Below, piece by piece: positions 1-10,090 of a DNA stretch of 51,116 bases. Each line of letters begins with the position of its first letter. The first letter of the stretch is position 1. Made by a program: the position numbers and the translations under genes. The notes below the pieces were generated by a model. The model saw only the letters and a program-made list of their open reading frames with translations. It ran no database searches and had not been told where the DNA came from. The DNA is from Salibacterium aidingense DSM 18341 (GTDB lineage: Bacteria; Bacillota; Bacilli; Bacillales; Marinococcaceae): contig NZ_AUCI01000023.1 in assembly GCF_000429685.1 (NCBI RefSeq), positions 1 to 51,116 on the forward strand, in the 5' to 3' direction.

Positions 1-1298
1 TTCGGTTTTGGCTCCCAGAGAACTCTGGCCACCGGCAGATGAGGCATCTCCTCTGTGACTTCTACCGCATCTACTTCATTCAATACCATGCGGAATCGAT
101 CTCCCATATCAATGATACATACGTTAACCGCACGGCCTGTTTTGCTGTTAAACACTAAGCGGGAAGGATCCGCTTTATCTCCCATGGAGAGAGGATGAAC
201 CTGAATTTCCGGTTTTTCCTCCGGTTTTTTGATAGAAGGACAGACTTCCAGCATGTGAGAGCCTAAAATTCGTTCCCGCCCTTCTTCCAGATGATACGTG
301 TAGTCTTCCATAAATGATGTATCTTCTCCATCCGCCATCACTTTCATCGCACGCACGAGAGCTGCTGTTTTCCAGTCGCCCTCGCCGCCAAATCCGTACC
401 CTTTTTCCATCAGCCTCTGTACCGCAAGACCAGGGAGCTGCTTCATACCATGCAGGTCTTCAAAGTTCGTCGTAAAAGCCGTGTAGCCGCCGTCTTCCAG
501 AAATGACTCCATTCCTGCCTCAATACGAGCCTGCCCGCGGATTGCTTCCCATTGATTTTTGTCGTTCCTACTTTCCTCCGGTATATGATATTGCTCTTGA
601 TATTCTTTCATCAGCTCCTCTATTCTACTGGTTTCCACCTTATCTATATATTTCACCAGATCCCCAATTCCGTGGGCCTGAACAATCCAGCCAAATGTTA
701 TTTCAGCTTCTACTTTATCTCCTTCTGTTACTGCTACATTCCGCATATTATCGCCAAAACGTGCTACCTTGATATTACGCCCTTCCGAAAATGTAACGGC
801 GGCTTTGGCCCAGCGTCCGATTCTGTATCTTACTTCTGACCGCTTCCAATGGCCGGTTACCACTTTCCGGGGGATATCCAGCCGCGCTGTCATAAAACCA
901 AATTCCCGGTCGCCGTGCGCAGACTGGTTCAAGTTCATAAAATCCATGTCGATCCATTCCCATGGAATTTCTGCATTGTACTGCGTATGCAGGTGCAGGA
1001 GCGGTTTCTGCAGGGCTTTTAATCCGGCAATCCAGATTTTCGCTGGTGAAAAGGTGTGCATCCAGGTAATAATGCCTGCGCAGTTATCATCACTGTTCGC
1101 CTGCCGGATGAAGGTTAAGATCTCATCGGAGGTTGTTACGACTTGTTTAAATTTAATATTTACAGCAATCGCAGCGTCTGATTGCAGCCCATTAACTAGC
1201 TCCTCGGAGTGGGCTTTAACTTCTGCAAGTGTTTCTTCCCCATATAAATGCTGGCTTCCCGTGATAAACCAAATATCATAGTTTTTTGTTTTCAACAT
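1..1298 (-). CDS. araA: L-arabinose isomerase, 3' end beyond the window
   Basis: Converts L-arabinose to L-ribulose, the first intracellular step of arabinose catabolism, in the cytoplasm. I translated the reverse strand from the ATG at 1298; it opens MLKTKNYDIWFITGSQHLYG, the typical N-terminus of AraA, and contains the metal-site neighbourhood around GFGGEGDWKTAAL. About 432 codons are present out of roughly 495 in the family, so the last ~60 residues lie outside the window. A GGAGG sits four bases before the ATG. It is the last visible gene of the araN-P-Q-abfA-araA transcription unit, 28 bases after abfA; araB and araD are not visible and may follow beyond base 1. Function is confident; whether the gene is intact cannot be judged. 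Confidence 0.95.
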   Translation of the reverse strand, partial: MLKTKNYDIWFITGSQHLYGEETLAEVKAHSEELVNGLQSDAAIAVNIKFKQVVTTSDEILTFIRQANSDDNCAGIITWMHTFSPAKIWIAGLKALQKPLLHLHTQYNAEIPWEWIDMDFMNLNQSAHGDREFGFMTARLDIPRKVVTGHWKRSEVRYRIGRWAKAAVTFSEGRNIKVARFGDNMRNVAVTEGDKVEAEITFGWIVQAHGIGDLVKYIDKVETSRIEELMKEYQEQYHIPEESRNDKNQWEAIRGQARIEAGMESFLEDGGYTAFTTNFEDLHGMKQLPGLAVQRLMEKGYGFGGEGDWKTAALVRAMKVMADGEDTSFMEDYTYHLEEGRERILGSHMLEVCPSIKKPEEKPEIQVHPLSMGDKADPSRLVFNSKTGRAVNVCIIDMGDRFRMVLNEVDAVEVTEEMPHLPVARVLWEPKP

Positions 1299-1326
1299 CC
1301 ATCCTCCACTCCTTATCTTATTCTGG

Positions 1327-2934
<1,608 letters not shown>

Positions 2935-2944
2935 TTATGTTTCC

Positions 2945-3805
2945 CTACCCTTTTACTCCCCCTACGGTCAGACCGGAAATAAAGAATCGCTGGAAAAAGA
3001 GAAACAGTACAATAATCGGTATAATAGTGAGAACCGAACCGGCAAACAACAATTCGTAATTATTACCATAAGGGGTGATTAACGTAGCAAGGCCGATAGG
3101 CAGGGTGAACATGTCGTTCGATCGCAATACGACCAACGGCCATAAAAAGTTATTCCAGCTTGTTAAACCTTGAAGTATCGCCATCGCAGCAAAAGAGGGA
3201 CCCATTAACGGAGCCATGATCCTGAAGAAAATACCGTATTCGGAGCAGCCGTCCATTCTGGCAGATTCCATTAATTCCTTCGGCAGTCCAACAGCATATT
3301 GCCTGAAAAAAAATACAGCAATCGGAGCTACAATCAAGGGCAGTATTACAGCAAAATACGTATTGATTAAATCAAGATTGATCATCATCTGGTAAAGTGG
3401 CAGCATCAAAATTTCAAAGGGAACCATTAATATGAACAGAACCAGTAGAAAAATCAAACGGTTTCCCTTAAACCGGTACACAGCTAATGCATAGCCTACC
3501 ATCGAAGAAAAAAACAATGATAATACAATTAATATCCCGCTTATAGCCAAACTATTGATATACCACCGCCAATATTGACTGCCGTTTTCAGAAAATATGG
3601 AGAGGTAGTTGTTAAAATTCAAATCTGAAAGATTAAAAAATAAAGTTAATCCGCTTCTCATGAGATCGGAAGGTGGTCTCAAAGAGGCTCCCAGCAATGA
3701 TATAATGGGAAACAAAACCACGATTGTAATTATGAAAAATAACATTGTCAGCAATATTTTATAGAACCTATTTTTTTTGTGTACATCTAAATTTTCCTGA
3801 GCCAT
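2945..3805 (-). CDS. araQ: Arabino-oligosaccharide ABC transporter permease AraQ
   Basis: Second membrane subunit (MalG type, 286 residues) of a CUT1 sugar importer. It has six hydrophobic segments, starting with LLTMLFFIITIVVLFPII near residue 20, and the cytoplasmic coupling loop ESARMDGCSEYGIFFRIMAP around residues 180-200, the EAA-type motif that docks on the ATPase. The start is 6 bases after the araP stop, so the two are translationally close. No ATP-binding subunit is encoded here; B. subtilis AraNPQ uses the shared ATPase MsmX, and the same is likely here. Substrate assignment as arabinose oligomers rests on neighbours abfA, araA and araR. Confidence 0.9.
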   Translation of the reverse strand: MAQENLDVHKKNRFYKILLTMLFFIITIVVLFPIISLLGASLRPPSDLMRSGLTLFFNLSDLNFNNYLSIFSENGSQYWRWYINSLAISGILIVLSLFFSSMVGYALAVYRFKGNRLIFLLVLFILMVPFEILMLPLYQMMINLDLINTYFAVILPLIVAPIAVFFFRQYAVGLPKELMESARMDGCSEYGIFFRIMAPLMGPSFAAMAILQGLTSWNNFLWPLVVLRSNDMFTLPIGLATLITPYGNNYELLFAGSVLTIIPIIVLFLFFQRFFISGLTVGGVKG

Positions 3806-3811
3806 TCCTCA

Positions 3812-4750
3812 TCAATCCTCCTTAAATGCTCCGACGAATTTCAGCTGCAGTACACTGATGATAAAAATGACCAGCATGAGCACCACCCCTATTGCCGCAC
3901 CAAACCCAAGATCGTTTTGTGATACCCCTTCTCTATAAATATATCCCACTACCGTAAGACCAATATTTCCTGGTGAGGAACCCTCCCAAAAAACATAACT
4001 TTCTTCAAACATCCGAAAACCATTGATAATGCTTATTGTAGACACAAATATAATCACAGGTTTTAACGAAGGAATTGTCACATAAAGTAATTTTTGAAAG
4101 GCAGAGGCCCCATCGATATCGGCTGCTTCATATAATTCATGTGGTACATTTTGTAATCCGGCTAGGAAATAAAGGATGTTTACCCCCATCCATCTCCAGC
4201 AACATAGGATAACCATGAGAAACATTCCAGATATGGAACCATACTGCCAGTCAATCGGAGCAATACCAAAAAAACCGATAATTTCATTCGCCACGGCAGC
4301 CTCCGTTTCTCCAAAAATCATCCTAAAAATAACCCCTGCGACAATAACGGAAGTAAGTGCCGGTACAAACAATGCAGCTTTGAAGAAATTTCTGAATTTT
4401 ACTATTCTACTATTTAAAAACACTGCAAATAACGCAGGGAAAACTACTAATATAACAACTGTAAATACTACATATACACTTGTGTTTGTCAGAGCTCTAT
4501 AGAAGGTGGGGTTTAACAGACGTTCATAATTTGAAAGCCCAACATACGTCACCTGCCCAGGTAGTACCTGCTGAAAGCTCATGTTAAAAGCCTGAATCAT
4601 CGGATAAAAGAATAAGGCTAAAAAAGAAATAATGAACGGCATCACAAAAACATACGGCGCTATTTTTTTTGAAGTGAGAAATCTGGACCATATCGAGGAA
4701 CGTACCCTCTTAGGAGGGGTATTAGTATTTGTCGAAGTAGATCCTTCCAT
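3812..4750 (-). CDS. araP: Arabino-oligosaccharide ABC transporter permease AraP
   Basis: MalF-type permease subunit (312 residues) of the same CUT1 importer. After a basic cytoplasmic N-terminus there is a first membrane segment (PYVFVMPFIISFLALFFYP, near residue 33). The coupling loop EAADIDGASAFQKLLYVTIP lies around residue 205. The start ATG is preceded by GGAGGAGG. It follows araN with an intergenic stem-loop and precedes araQ by 6 bases. It should heterodimerise with AraQ in the cytoplasmic membrane. Confidence 0.9.
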   Translation of the reverse strand: MEGSTSTNTNTPPKRVRSSIWSRFLTSKKIAPYVFVMPFIISFLALFFYPMIQAFNMSFQQVLPGQVTYVGLSNYERLLNPTFYRALTNTSVYVVFTVVILVVFPALFAVFLNSRIVKFRNFFKAALFVPALTSVIVAGVIFRMIFGETEAAVANEIIGFFGIAPIDWQYGSISGMFLMVILCCWRWMGVNILYFLAGLQNVPHELYEAADIDGASAFQKLLYVTIPSLKPVIIFVSTISIINGFRMFEESYVFWEGSSPGNIGLTVVGYIYREGVSQNDLGFGAAIGVVLMLVIFIISVLQLKFVGAFKED

Positions 4751-4786
4751 TCAGCTTCCTCCTCCCTGTACCTAAAGTAAAACAAT

Positions 4787-4827
4787 GGAGAGAAATAAAA
4801 GAGGCGATTCCTGCTTTTATTTCTCCC
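4787..4827 (-). terminator. Stem-loop between araN and araP
   Basis: On the minus strand GGAGAAATAAAAG pairs with CTTTTATTTCTCTCC, a 13-bp stem just after the araN stop. Such hairpins behind the first (binding-protein) gene of an importer operon commonly stabilise that mRNA segment or partly terminate transcription, giving more binding protein than permease. That function is inferred. Confidence 0.7.
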
Positions 4828-4836
4828 CCTTGTATA

Positions 4837-6180
4837 TTAATCAGACATACTGTTTCTCACATCATCCGCTGCTTGTTCCAGCACTTGCTGAGGATCCTCA
4901 TTCTGTCTAATCGCCCCGTTTAATACATTTGTACCAACCTGTTCCGAAACATCTGACACATTTGGCGTTATGTTAAGTGCTTCCACTTCATCGTTCAGTT
5001 CCAGCAGCATGTCAAATATTTCATCGTCGAAATAGTCAAAATACTGGTTTGATTCTTTCATCTCTTCGTCCCCCCACACGGTGTGCATGGGTGGATCAAA
5101 TCCCAATTCTGTCCAAAGATCAATGTTTGCTTCCTCGCTAAGCTTTGCTTCAGCCATAAACTCTTTTGCAAGTTCTGGGTCTTCCGCCTGATTTGTTACC
5201 ACGGTACCAGTGCCCCCCATACCTGCAGTTCTATTTCCTCCTTCTTCCCAGAGCGGCAATGGCCGGATCTCCATCTTGCCTTTAAGATCAGGCATATAAT
5301 CAACGAAACGCCCCATATACCACATTGGCATAACGACAGATGCAGCCCCACCGTCATTCATAAATCCATAGTATTCCTCAGCATGATGTTCTCCACCAGG
5401 CGTAGTATCAGCAATCTCATATTCATTGACAAGATCGCTCAGAAATTGAAGTGTACTCACATTCGTTTCATTATCGAGGATTACGTCTCCGTTCTCATCA
5501 AAGTAATCAGAGCCCTGCTGACTGATAAGCCCCCAGAAATTAATTTGATCTGCAGTTTCTACTGTAGTCATTACTGAGTCCGTGTTTTCAACAACTTGTT
5601 CACCCGCTTCTACATAGTCTTCCCATGTTTCAATCGAATCAATGTCCACCCCAGCTTCATCCATAATTTCAGTGTTATAGTAGACTACTGTAGATCCGAT
5701 ATGGTAAGGGGTGCCGTAATATTCTCCGTCTTTTGCATAAATCTCAAATCTTTCTTCTACTACGTCATCCAGAATGGGTTCTACATATTCGTTCATCGAT
5801 TCAAACTGGGGCTCTCCCTGCATGAATGGCCCGAATTCACTTATTTCAACATCCGCTATATCCGGTGCCCCTTCTCCTGACTGCAGGGCTAATCGAAGAT
5901 TATTATGCATTTGATCGAATGGATAAACTTCAGCATTTAAAGTTACCTGATTATCTGGGTTATTCTCATTCCATCTTTCAACTGCCGGTTCAAATACACC
6001 TAAATGCTGCTCTCCGAATAGCCATAACGTGAGTTCTGTGGCATCTTCAGCCTCTTCCCCAATAACTTCCGCTTCTTCCGGTCCTTCTCCGCCGGCTTCC
6101 TCTCCCCCATCTCCACCATTTCCACCACATGCTGCCATTAGTAATGATGGGACAAGTGCCGATACAAGCCATTTCTTCAT
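4837..6180 (-). CDS. araN: Arabino-oligosaccharide-binding lipoprotein AraN
   Basis: Extracytoplasmic solute-binding protein of the AraNPQ importer, about 447 residues. The N-terminus MKKWLVSALVPSLLMAAC is a lipoprotein signal ending in a lipobox whose cysteine would be lipidated after cleavage. A glycine/glutamate-rich linker follows, then a family 1 solute-binding fold. The start at 6180 was chosen over the longer frame to 6198 because GGGGGAGA precedes it at proper spacing. The mature domain is strongly acidic, in line with a salt-adapted organism. First gene of the operon; its promoter region carries two AraR sites. Confidence 0.92.
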   Translation of the reverse strand: MKKWLVSALVPSLLMAACGGNGGDGGEEAGGEGPEEAEVIGEEAEDATELTLWLFGEQHLGVFEPAVERWNENNPDNQVTLNAEVYPFDQMHNNLRLALQSGEGAPDIADVEISEFGPFMQGEPQFESMNEYVEPILDDVVEERFEIYAKDGEYYGTPYHIGSTVVYYNTEIMDEAGVDIDSIETWEDYVEAGEQVVENTDSVMTTVETADQINFWGLISQQGSDYFDENGDVILDNETNVSTLQFLSDLVNEYEIADTTPGGEHHAEEYYGFMNDGGAASVVMPMWYMGRFVDYMPDLKGKMEIRPLPLWEEGGNRTAGMGGTGTVVTNQAEDPELAKEFMAEAKLSEEANIDLWTELGFDPPMHTVWGDEEMKESNQYFDYFDDEIFDMLLELNDEVEALNITPNVSDVSEQVGTNVLNGAIRQNEDPQQVLEQAADDVRNSMSD

Positions 6181-6238
6181 TACTATCTCCCCCTTCACAT
6201 TCCATAGAATACGGAATATTTAAAATATTGATTCTAAA

Positions 6239-6256
6239 TCCCTGTTCGTACAATTA
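6239..6256. promoter_or_regulatory. AraR operator-like site 1 (araN proximal)
   Basis: CTGTTCGTACAATT, centred between 6247 and 6248. Its centre is exactly 42 bp from that of the next site (6289/6290). Operator pairs separated by about 42 bp are the arrangement known for cooperative AraR binding at the B. subtilis arabinose promoters. Confidence 0.75.
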
Positions 6257-6280
6257 CGACACATTACTCCAATACGAATC

Positions 6281-6297
6281 AACTTGTACGTATAAGG
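6281..6297. promoter_or_regulatory. AraR operator-like site 2
   Basis: AACTTGTACGTATAAGG, an imperfect palindrome centred between 6289 and 6290 in the araN-araR divergent region. It forms the 42-bp-spaced pair with the araN-proximal site and probably flanks the araN promoter. Confidence 0.8.
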
Positions 6298-6327
6298 TAT
6301 ATTTATTAAATCACACTCTTTTCCATT

Positions 6328-6342
6328 TTGCAACCGCTTTCT
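6328..6342. promoter_or_regulatory. Catabolite-response element (CcpA site)
   Basis: TTGCAACCGCTTTCT matches every defined position of the consensus WTGNAANCGNWNNCW. It lies between the araN-side operators and the araR promoter, so CcpA bound to HPr-Ser-P could repress one or both genes when preferred sugars are present. Binding is inferred. Confidence 0.7.
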
Positions 6343-6415
6343 TTGAAATTTTTACTAAATTATTTTCAAATTCCTGGTTTAAAACGATAGAAAATGATAA
6401 AAAATATATAATGAT

Positions 6416-6443
6416 GAAGTTGTACGTTCAAGTGTGCTATAAT
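6416..6443 (+). promoter_or_regulatory. araR promoter with overlapping AraR operator
   Basis: An AraR-type operator (AGTTGTACGTTCAAGTG, centre 6425/6426) lies immediately upstream of a TATAAT -10 hexamer at 6438-6443. Placement across the promoter spacer suggests simple autorepression of araR. No good -35 hexamer is visible. Confidence 0.7.
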
Positions 6444-6475
6444 AAAATTTATGAAGATTTGCAGTGAGGTGTAGT

Positions 6476-7579
6476 ATGACTCCTAAATATAAAAACGTAA
6501 AACAATATATTAAATCTAAAATCCTGGATGGCTCCTATCAGGCTCATCAGAAAATTAATTCAGAATATGAACTGGTGCAGCAGTTTGATGTGAGCCGTCA
6601 TACCATCCGGCAGGCCATTGGAGAATTGGTGAGCGAGGGATGGCTGTACCGGGAACATGGGGTTGGAACCTTTTGTGCCGACCGCTCAAAAATATTGCAG
6701 CAGCCTTCTCGAAAAAGCATCGCCATTATTACCACGTATATCTCTGATTATATTTTTCCTTATATCATCCGGGGGGCGGAAAGTTATTTAAGTGAAAAAG
6801 GGTATAACGTTATTCTCTTCAGTACTAATAATGATCTGGAAAAAGAAAGAATTGCATTGGAAAATATATTAAGCCAGCATGTAGAGGGGGTTATTGCCGA
6901 ACCGACCCGCAGTGCTTTTACCAATCCCAACATTAACTATTATCTGAATCTGGAAAACCAGGGGATTCCGTATGTGATGATTAACGCTTTTTATGAGGAA
7001 CTGGAACCTCTTCACCTGATCATGAATGATGAAAAAGGCGGGTATATGGAGACAGAACACTTGCTGGAGCTGGGACACCAGGATATCATTGGGATCTTTA
7101 AAAATGACGACATTCAAGGAAGCCGTCGTATGAAAGGTTTCTTAAAGGCCCACCGAGCGTTTCAAACCCCGGTGGATCCGAACAGAATTATTACGTATTC
7201 GACTAAAGAAAAATTTGAGAAGCCGGTGGAGGAAGTAAGACAGCTGCTCCTTGCAAATGATAAGCGTCCGACGGCGATTGTCTGTTATAACGACGAATTA
7301 GTTATTCAAATATTAAACATCCTTCGGGAGCAAAAGCTTTCCGTCCCGGATGATATATCTATTGTTGGCTTTGATGATTCCCCGCTTACAGAAACGACAG
7401 AAATAAAGTTCACCTCGATTAAACATCCAAAAATGAAGATGGGGGAAGACGCAGCCGCCTTAATTGTGGACTTACTCGAAAATAAGGCAGAAACAAAACC
7501 GAGTTCCGTCCTATACGAGCCGGAGCTGGTACTGCGCGCTTCCACTGCCAAACCGTGGACTGATTCTCTGCTTACGTAA
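6476..7579 (+). CDS. araR: Arabinose-responsive repressor AraR (GntR/LacI chimera)
   Basis: Represses the arabinose genes and is released by L-arabinose. It is 367 residues long with two parts: an N-terminal GntR-type winged helix (about residues 1-70, including YKNVKQYIKSKIL and VSRHTIRQAIGELVSEGW) and a C-terminal LacI/GalR-type periplasmic-binding fold (about 80-360, ending near SIVGFDDSPLTE and SIKHPKMKMGEDAA). This chimera is diagnostic of AraR. Start 6476 has GAGGTG five bases before it; the upstream GTG at 6464 has no such site. It is divergent from araN and convergent with egsA, with a strong terminator between. Confidence 0.95.
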   Translation: MTPKYKNVKQYIKSKILDGSYQAHQKINSEYELVQQFDVSRHTIRQAIGELVSEGWLYREHGVGTFCADRSKILQQPSRKSIAIITTYISDYIFPYIIRGAESYLSEKGYNVILFSTNNDLEKERIALENILSQHVEGVIAEPTRSAFTNPNINYYLNLENQGIPYVMINAFYEELEPLHLIMNDEKGGYMETEHLLELGHQDIIGIFKNDDIQGSRRMKGFLKAHRAFQTPVDPNRIITYSTKEKFEKPVEEVRQLLLANDKRPTAIVCYNDELVIQILNILREQKLSVPDDISIVGFDDSPLTETTEIKFTSIKHPKMKMGEDAAALIVDLLENKAETKPSSVLYEPELVLRASTAKPWTDSLLT

Positions 7580-7676
7580 TAAGAAAATGTGCAAGCGCCC
7601 TCTGCCGCGCAGAGCAGCGGCGCTGAAGCAGAATCTCAAAAACGCTAACATTCTATACCTTCTGATAATATGAAAG

Positions 7677-7706
7677 AGCGGCATTTCCCGGCCCCGGGAT
7701 GCCGCT
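7677..7706. terminator. Bidirectional terminator between araR and egsA
   Basis: AGCGGCAT pairs with ATGCCGCT, with an inner CCCGG/CCGGG extension. A T-rich tail follows on the plus strand. It lies between two convergent genes and can serve both. Confidence 0.9.
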
Positions 7707-7713
7707 TTATGTT

Positions 7714-8916
7714 TTATTCAAAAGGATAGCGGAGGATCTGTTTTCTGGATAGATGTATTAGTTTTAATCCAGTACAGCGATCTCTTAAATAATGAGCGTT
7801 ATTTAAACTTTCCTTTACCAATTCATCGCTGAGACCAAGTTCTGTTGTAGTGACCGGTGCCCCAAATAACTGCAGCCAATCCGTGATCTCTTTGGAGGAA
7901 GGCAGCAGGCTTATCTGCCTTTTAATCGTCTCCTCATTCTCTTCCCATCGTTTCTGCCATTCCGGTTCGTTTTTCAGCTGGAGTTTGTGAGGCTGCTTGA
8001 AATAATAATTATATAAATCACAGATGATACCCGTTGCCACTCCCACTTTTGCTCCGTGAAGCAGCTGTTTTTCCTCCTGCTGGAGTAACGCCATTTCCCA
8101 GTAGTGGGACAAATGGTGTTCGGCTCCGGACGCCGGCCGGGAATAATCCAGAGCCATCATCACTAAACCAGACTGAATCAGGCCTTCCATTAGTCTCTTT
8201 ATTCCCTCTTCGTCTCGTTTTGCAATACGTCCTATATGATTTTTCACCGAGTAAAGGGTGTCCTCCATCATGTATCTTGCCCAGCTGTTATAAGGTTCTC
8301 CCCCGATAAGACGGGAAAGCTCCCAATCAAAAAGGGAAGTGAATTTCGCAGCTATATCCCCGACTCCTGCCCCAGTCAATGCAGGCGGGGCTTGTTGCAG
8401 TACGTCAATATCAGCGAAAACAGCAATGGGACAGCTTACCTGGAAGGTTTTTTTCGTTCCTTTTATGATTAAGGGAGCCCCCATAGACGTAAAACCGTCT
8501 ACAGAAGCTGCTGTAGGTACAGAAATAAAAGGGATCTTCATTTTTCCGCTCACAAACCTGGTGATATCATGAATTGTTCCGGAACCAACAGCGATCAGAC
8601 ATTCAGCCGCGGACGGAACTTGGATGAATACCTCCATCACCGTCTCTTCATCTGCTTTTACCTGGCCGTGCTGGTCTTCCGGCAGTAAAATGAACTCTGT
8701 CTCTATTCCCCCAGTGTTTAACAGCTCCTTTAACTTCTCTCCTGCCGCTGTTTTTGTATTATGATCGACGATTAGAAAAACACGTCTATACTGTTTTTCT
8801 TCTATAAACATAGGAATATGAGATAAGCTGTTCTTCTCGATTTCAATGTGCTCCACCGGAACAGGTCGGCCATTCATACAATTATCAGAAATATTACGAA
8901 GTTCTGTCTCCAGCAT
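7714..8916 (-). CDS. egsA: Sn-glycerol-1-phosphate dehydrogenase (AraM/EgsA family)
   Basis: Family members reduce dihydroxyacetone phosphate to sn-glycerol-1-phosphate with NAD(P)H; in Bacillus this feeds heptaprenylglyceryl phosphate, an archaeal-type ether lipid precursor. The 400-residue protein has the iron-alcohol-dehydrogenase-like fold, with the NAD-binding AVGSGTIHDITRF near residue 110, the PTAASVDGFTSMGAP stretch near 135, and metal ligands probably D182, H270 (AEHHLSHYWEM) and H288 (LLHGAKVGVA). In B. subtilis araM sits inside the ara operon; here it stands alone, convergent with araR, so regulation by arabinose is not evident. Confidence 0.85.
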   Translation of the reverse strand: MLETELRNISDNCMNGRPVPVEHIEIEKNSLSHIPMFIEEKQYRRVFLIVDHNTKTAAGEKLKELLNTGGIETEFILLPEDQHGQVKADEETVMEVFIQVPSAAECLIAVGSGTIHDITRFVSGKMKIPFISVPTAASVDGFTSMGAPLIIKGTKKTFQVSCPIAVFADIDVLQQAPPALTGAGVGDIAAKFTSLFDWELSRLIGGEPYNSWARYMMEDTLYSVKNHIGRIAKRDEEGIKRLMEGLIQSGLVMMALDYSRPASGAEHHLSHYWEMALLQQEEKQLLHGAKVGVATGIICDLYNYYFKQPHKLQLKNEPEWQKRWEENEETIKRQISLLPSSKEITDWLQLFGAPVTTTELGLSDELVKESLNNAHYLRDRCTGLKLIHLSRKQILRYPFE

Positions 8917-8995
8917 TCCGCAGCTCTCCTCTATTACTTGTCTGTCCGTATAAGCAAAGTATAAGCTGGGAGGTATATATTGTCAATTTAAAACA

Positions 8996-9523
8996 TCACA
9001 GGCGGGAGAGTGCCTTTTCGTACTCCTTAAGGTCTTGGCTGCTGAACAACACAAACCGGATTTTTTCCACCTGTTCCAGGTTTCTGGATTGTGCCGCAAT
9101 TTCCTCCATCGCTGCAGGAGCCGCTTCTTCCACCGGATACCCGAAGGCTCCTGTCGAAATGGAGGGAAACGCGATACTTTTTATATTATTTTCTTCTGCC
9201 TGACGAAGAGCATTCCAATAACATGCCTGAAGCAGCTCAGATTCCGGCTTGTCCTTTCCATAAACCGGCCCAAGGCAATGAATAACCACATCGTTTGGCA
9301 GCCGGAACCCCTCTGTCAGGACCGCTTCACCCGGTTTAATCGGAGCCATCGGAGCACCGGCCTCTGCGAGTTCAGGTCCTGCAGCACGATGGAGAGCACC
9401 AGCAACGCCTCCCCCCATCATTAGTTCCGCATTGGCTGCATTAACGACTGCCTCCATATCCGGCTGTTTGGCTATATCTCCCTTCATGCATTCCAATTCA
9501 ATTCCATGTAGAATAGTATTCAT
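8996..9523 (-). CDS. Macrodomain protein, probable O-acetyl-ADP-ribose deacetylase
   Basis: A stand-alone macrodomain of 175 residues. The MacroD-type signatures are visible: VNAANAELMMGGGVAGALHRAAG near residues 27-50, which binds ADP-ribose with the catalytic asparagine and glycine-rich loop, and SISTGAFGYPVEEAA near 122-136, which holds the distal ribose/phosphate loop. Such enzymes hydrolyse O-acetyl-ADP-ribose or remove ADP-ribose from acidic residues. No sirtuin or ADP-ribosyltransferase gene is visible nearby. It ends 80 bases from egsA and starts 14 bases after the MarR gene stop, so it may be cotranscribed with that regulator. Confidence 0.88.
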   Translation of the reverse strand: MNTILHGIELECMKGDIAKQPDMEAVVNAANAELMMGGGVAGALHRAAGPELAEAGAPMAPIKPGEAVLTEGFRLPNDVVIHCLGPVYGKDKPESELLQACYWNALRQAEENNIKSIAFPSISTGAFGYPVEEAAPAAMEEIAAQSRNLEQVEKIRFVLFSSQDLKEYEKALSRL

Positions 9524-9537
9524 ACGAATCCCCTCTT

Positions 9538-9981
9538 TTAATCAATTTTGGCAAGAATGCTCTGCAATTGAAGAACTGATTCTCTCAGCTTTTGCAAATC
9601 TTCCTCCTTCAACGATTCGAGGTTTTTCTGCATTTGCATTTCCAAATCCTCCTCGTGTCTTTTTAAATAGTCAGCACCTCCTTCTGTCAGGCTCATATAT
9701 TTCACACGTCGATCAGAGGGAGACGGCTGCCGCTGAATAAACCCCGATTTCTCCAGTTTCTGCACCAGCGGAGTGACATTGGATTTCTGTATACTTAGCT
9801 TTTTCCCGATTTGTGTTAAAGTTAAATCCCCAACCTCTTCTAACGTTCTTAATATAAAAAAATGAGTAATATTTAAATCGTTTTCGTTCCAAGATTTAAA
9901 AGGAGGGAACAGTTTTTTATTAATCAAGGGAAAAAGGGTTAACAGGTTTCTTGCTACTTCCCCTTTTTCTTCATTGTTCAT
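9538..9981 (-). CDS. MarR-family transcriptional regulator
   Basis: A 147-residue winged-helix regulator. The helix-turn-helix is around residues 45-90 (LTLTQIGKKLSIQKSNVTPLVQKLEKSGFI), followed by the wing RQPSPSDRRVKYMSLTEGG typical of MarR. The start at 9981 has a GGGGGT ribosome site; the longer frame to 10026 lacks one. It is divergent from an ABC exporter, and a perfect 18-bp palindrome lies between them, so it most likely represses the exporter (and itself) until an inducer binds. The inducer is unknown. Confidence 0.88.
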   Translation of the reverse strand: MNNEEKGEVARNLLTLFPLINKKLFPPFKSWNENDLNITHFFILRTLEEVGDLTLTQIGKKLSIQKSNVTPLVQKLEKSGFIQRQPSPSDRRVKYMSLTEGGADYLKRHEEDLEMQMQKNLESLKEEDLQKLRESVLQLQSILAKID

Positions 9982-10034
9982 CGAATACCCCCAAAACAAT
10001 AATTTGACAGGAAACAATACGGACACGATAATAT

Positions 10035-10052
10035 AGTTATGATATCATAACT
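10035..10052. promoter_or_regulatory. Perfect 18-bp palindrome, probable MarR operator
   Basis: AGTTATGATATCATAACT reads identically on both strands and lies in the divergent region between the MarR gene and the ABC exporter. Size and position fit a MarR dimer site controlling both promoters. Confidence 0.75.
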
Positions 10053-10090
10053 AATTAGGTTTCGTAATCCTGATATAAGCAGGTGACGGT

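Noticed and set aside
769-1281. 170-codon plus-strand frame across araA
   Set aside because: It is antisense to araA, whose translation on the other strand matches the isomerase family throughout.
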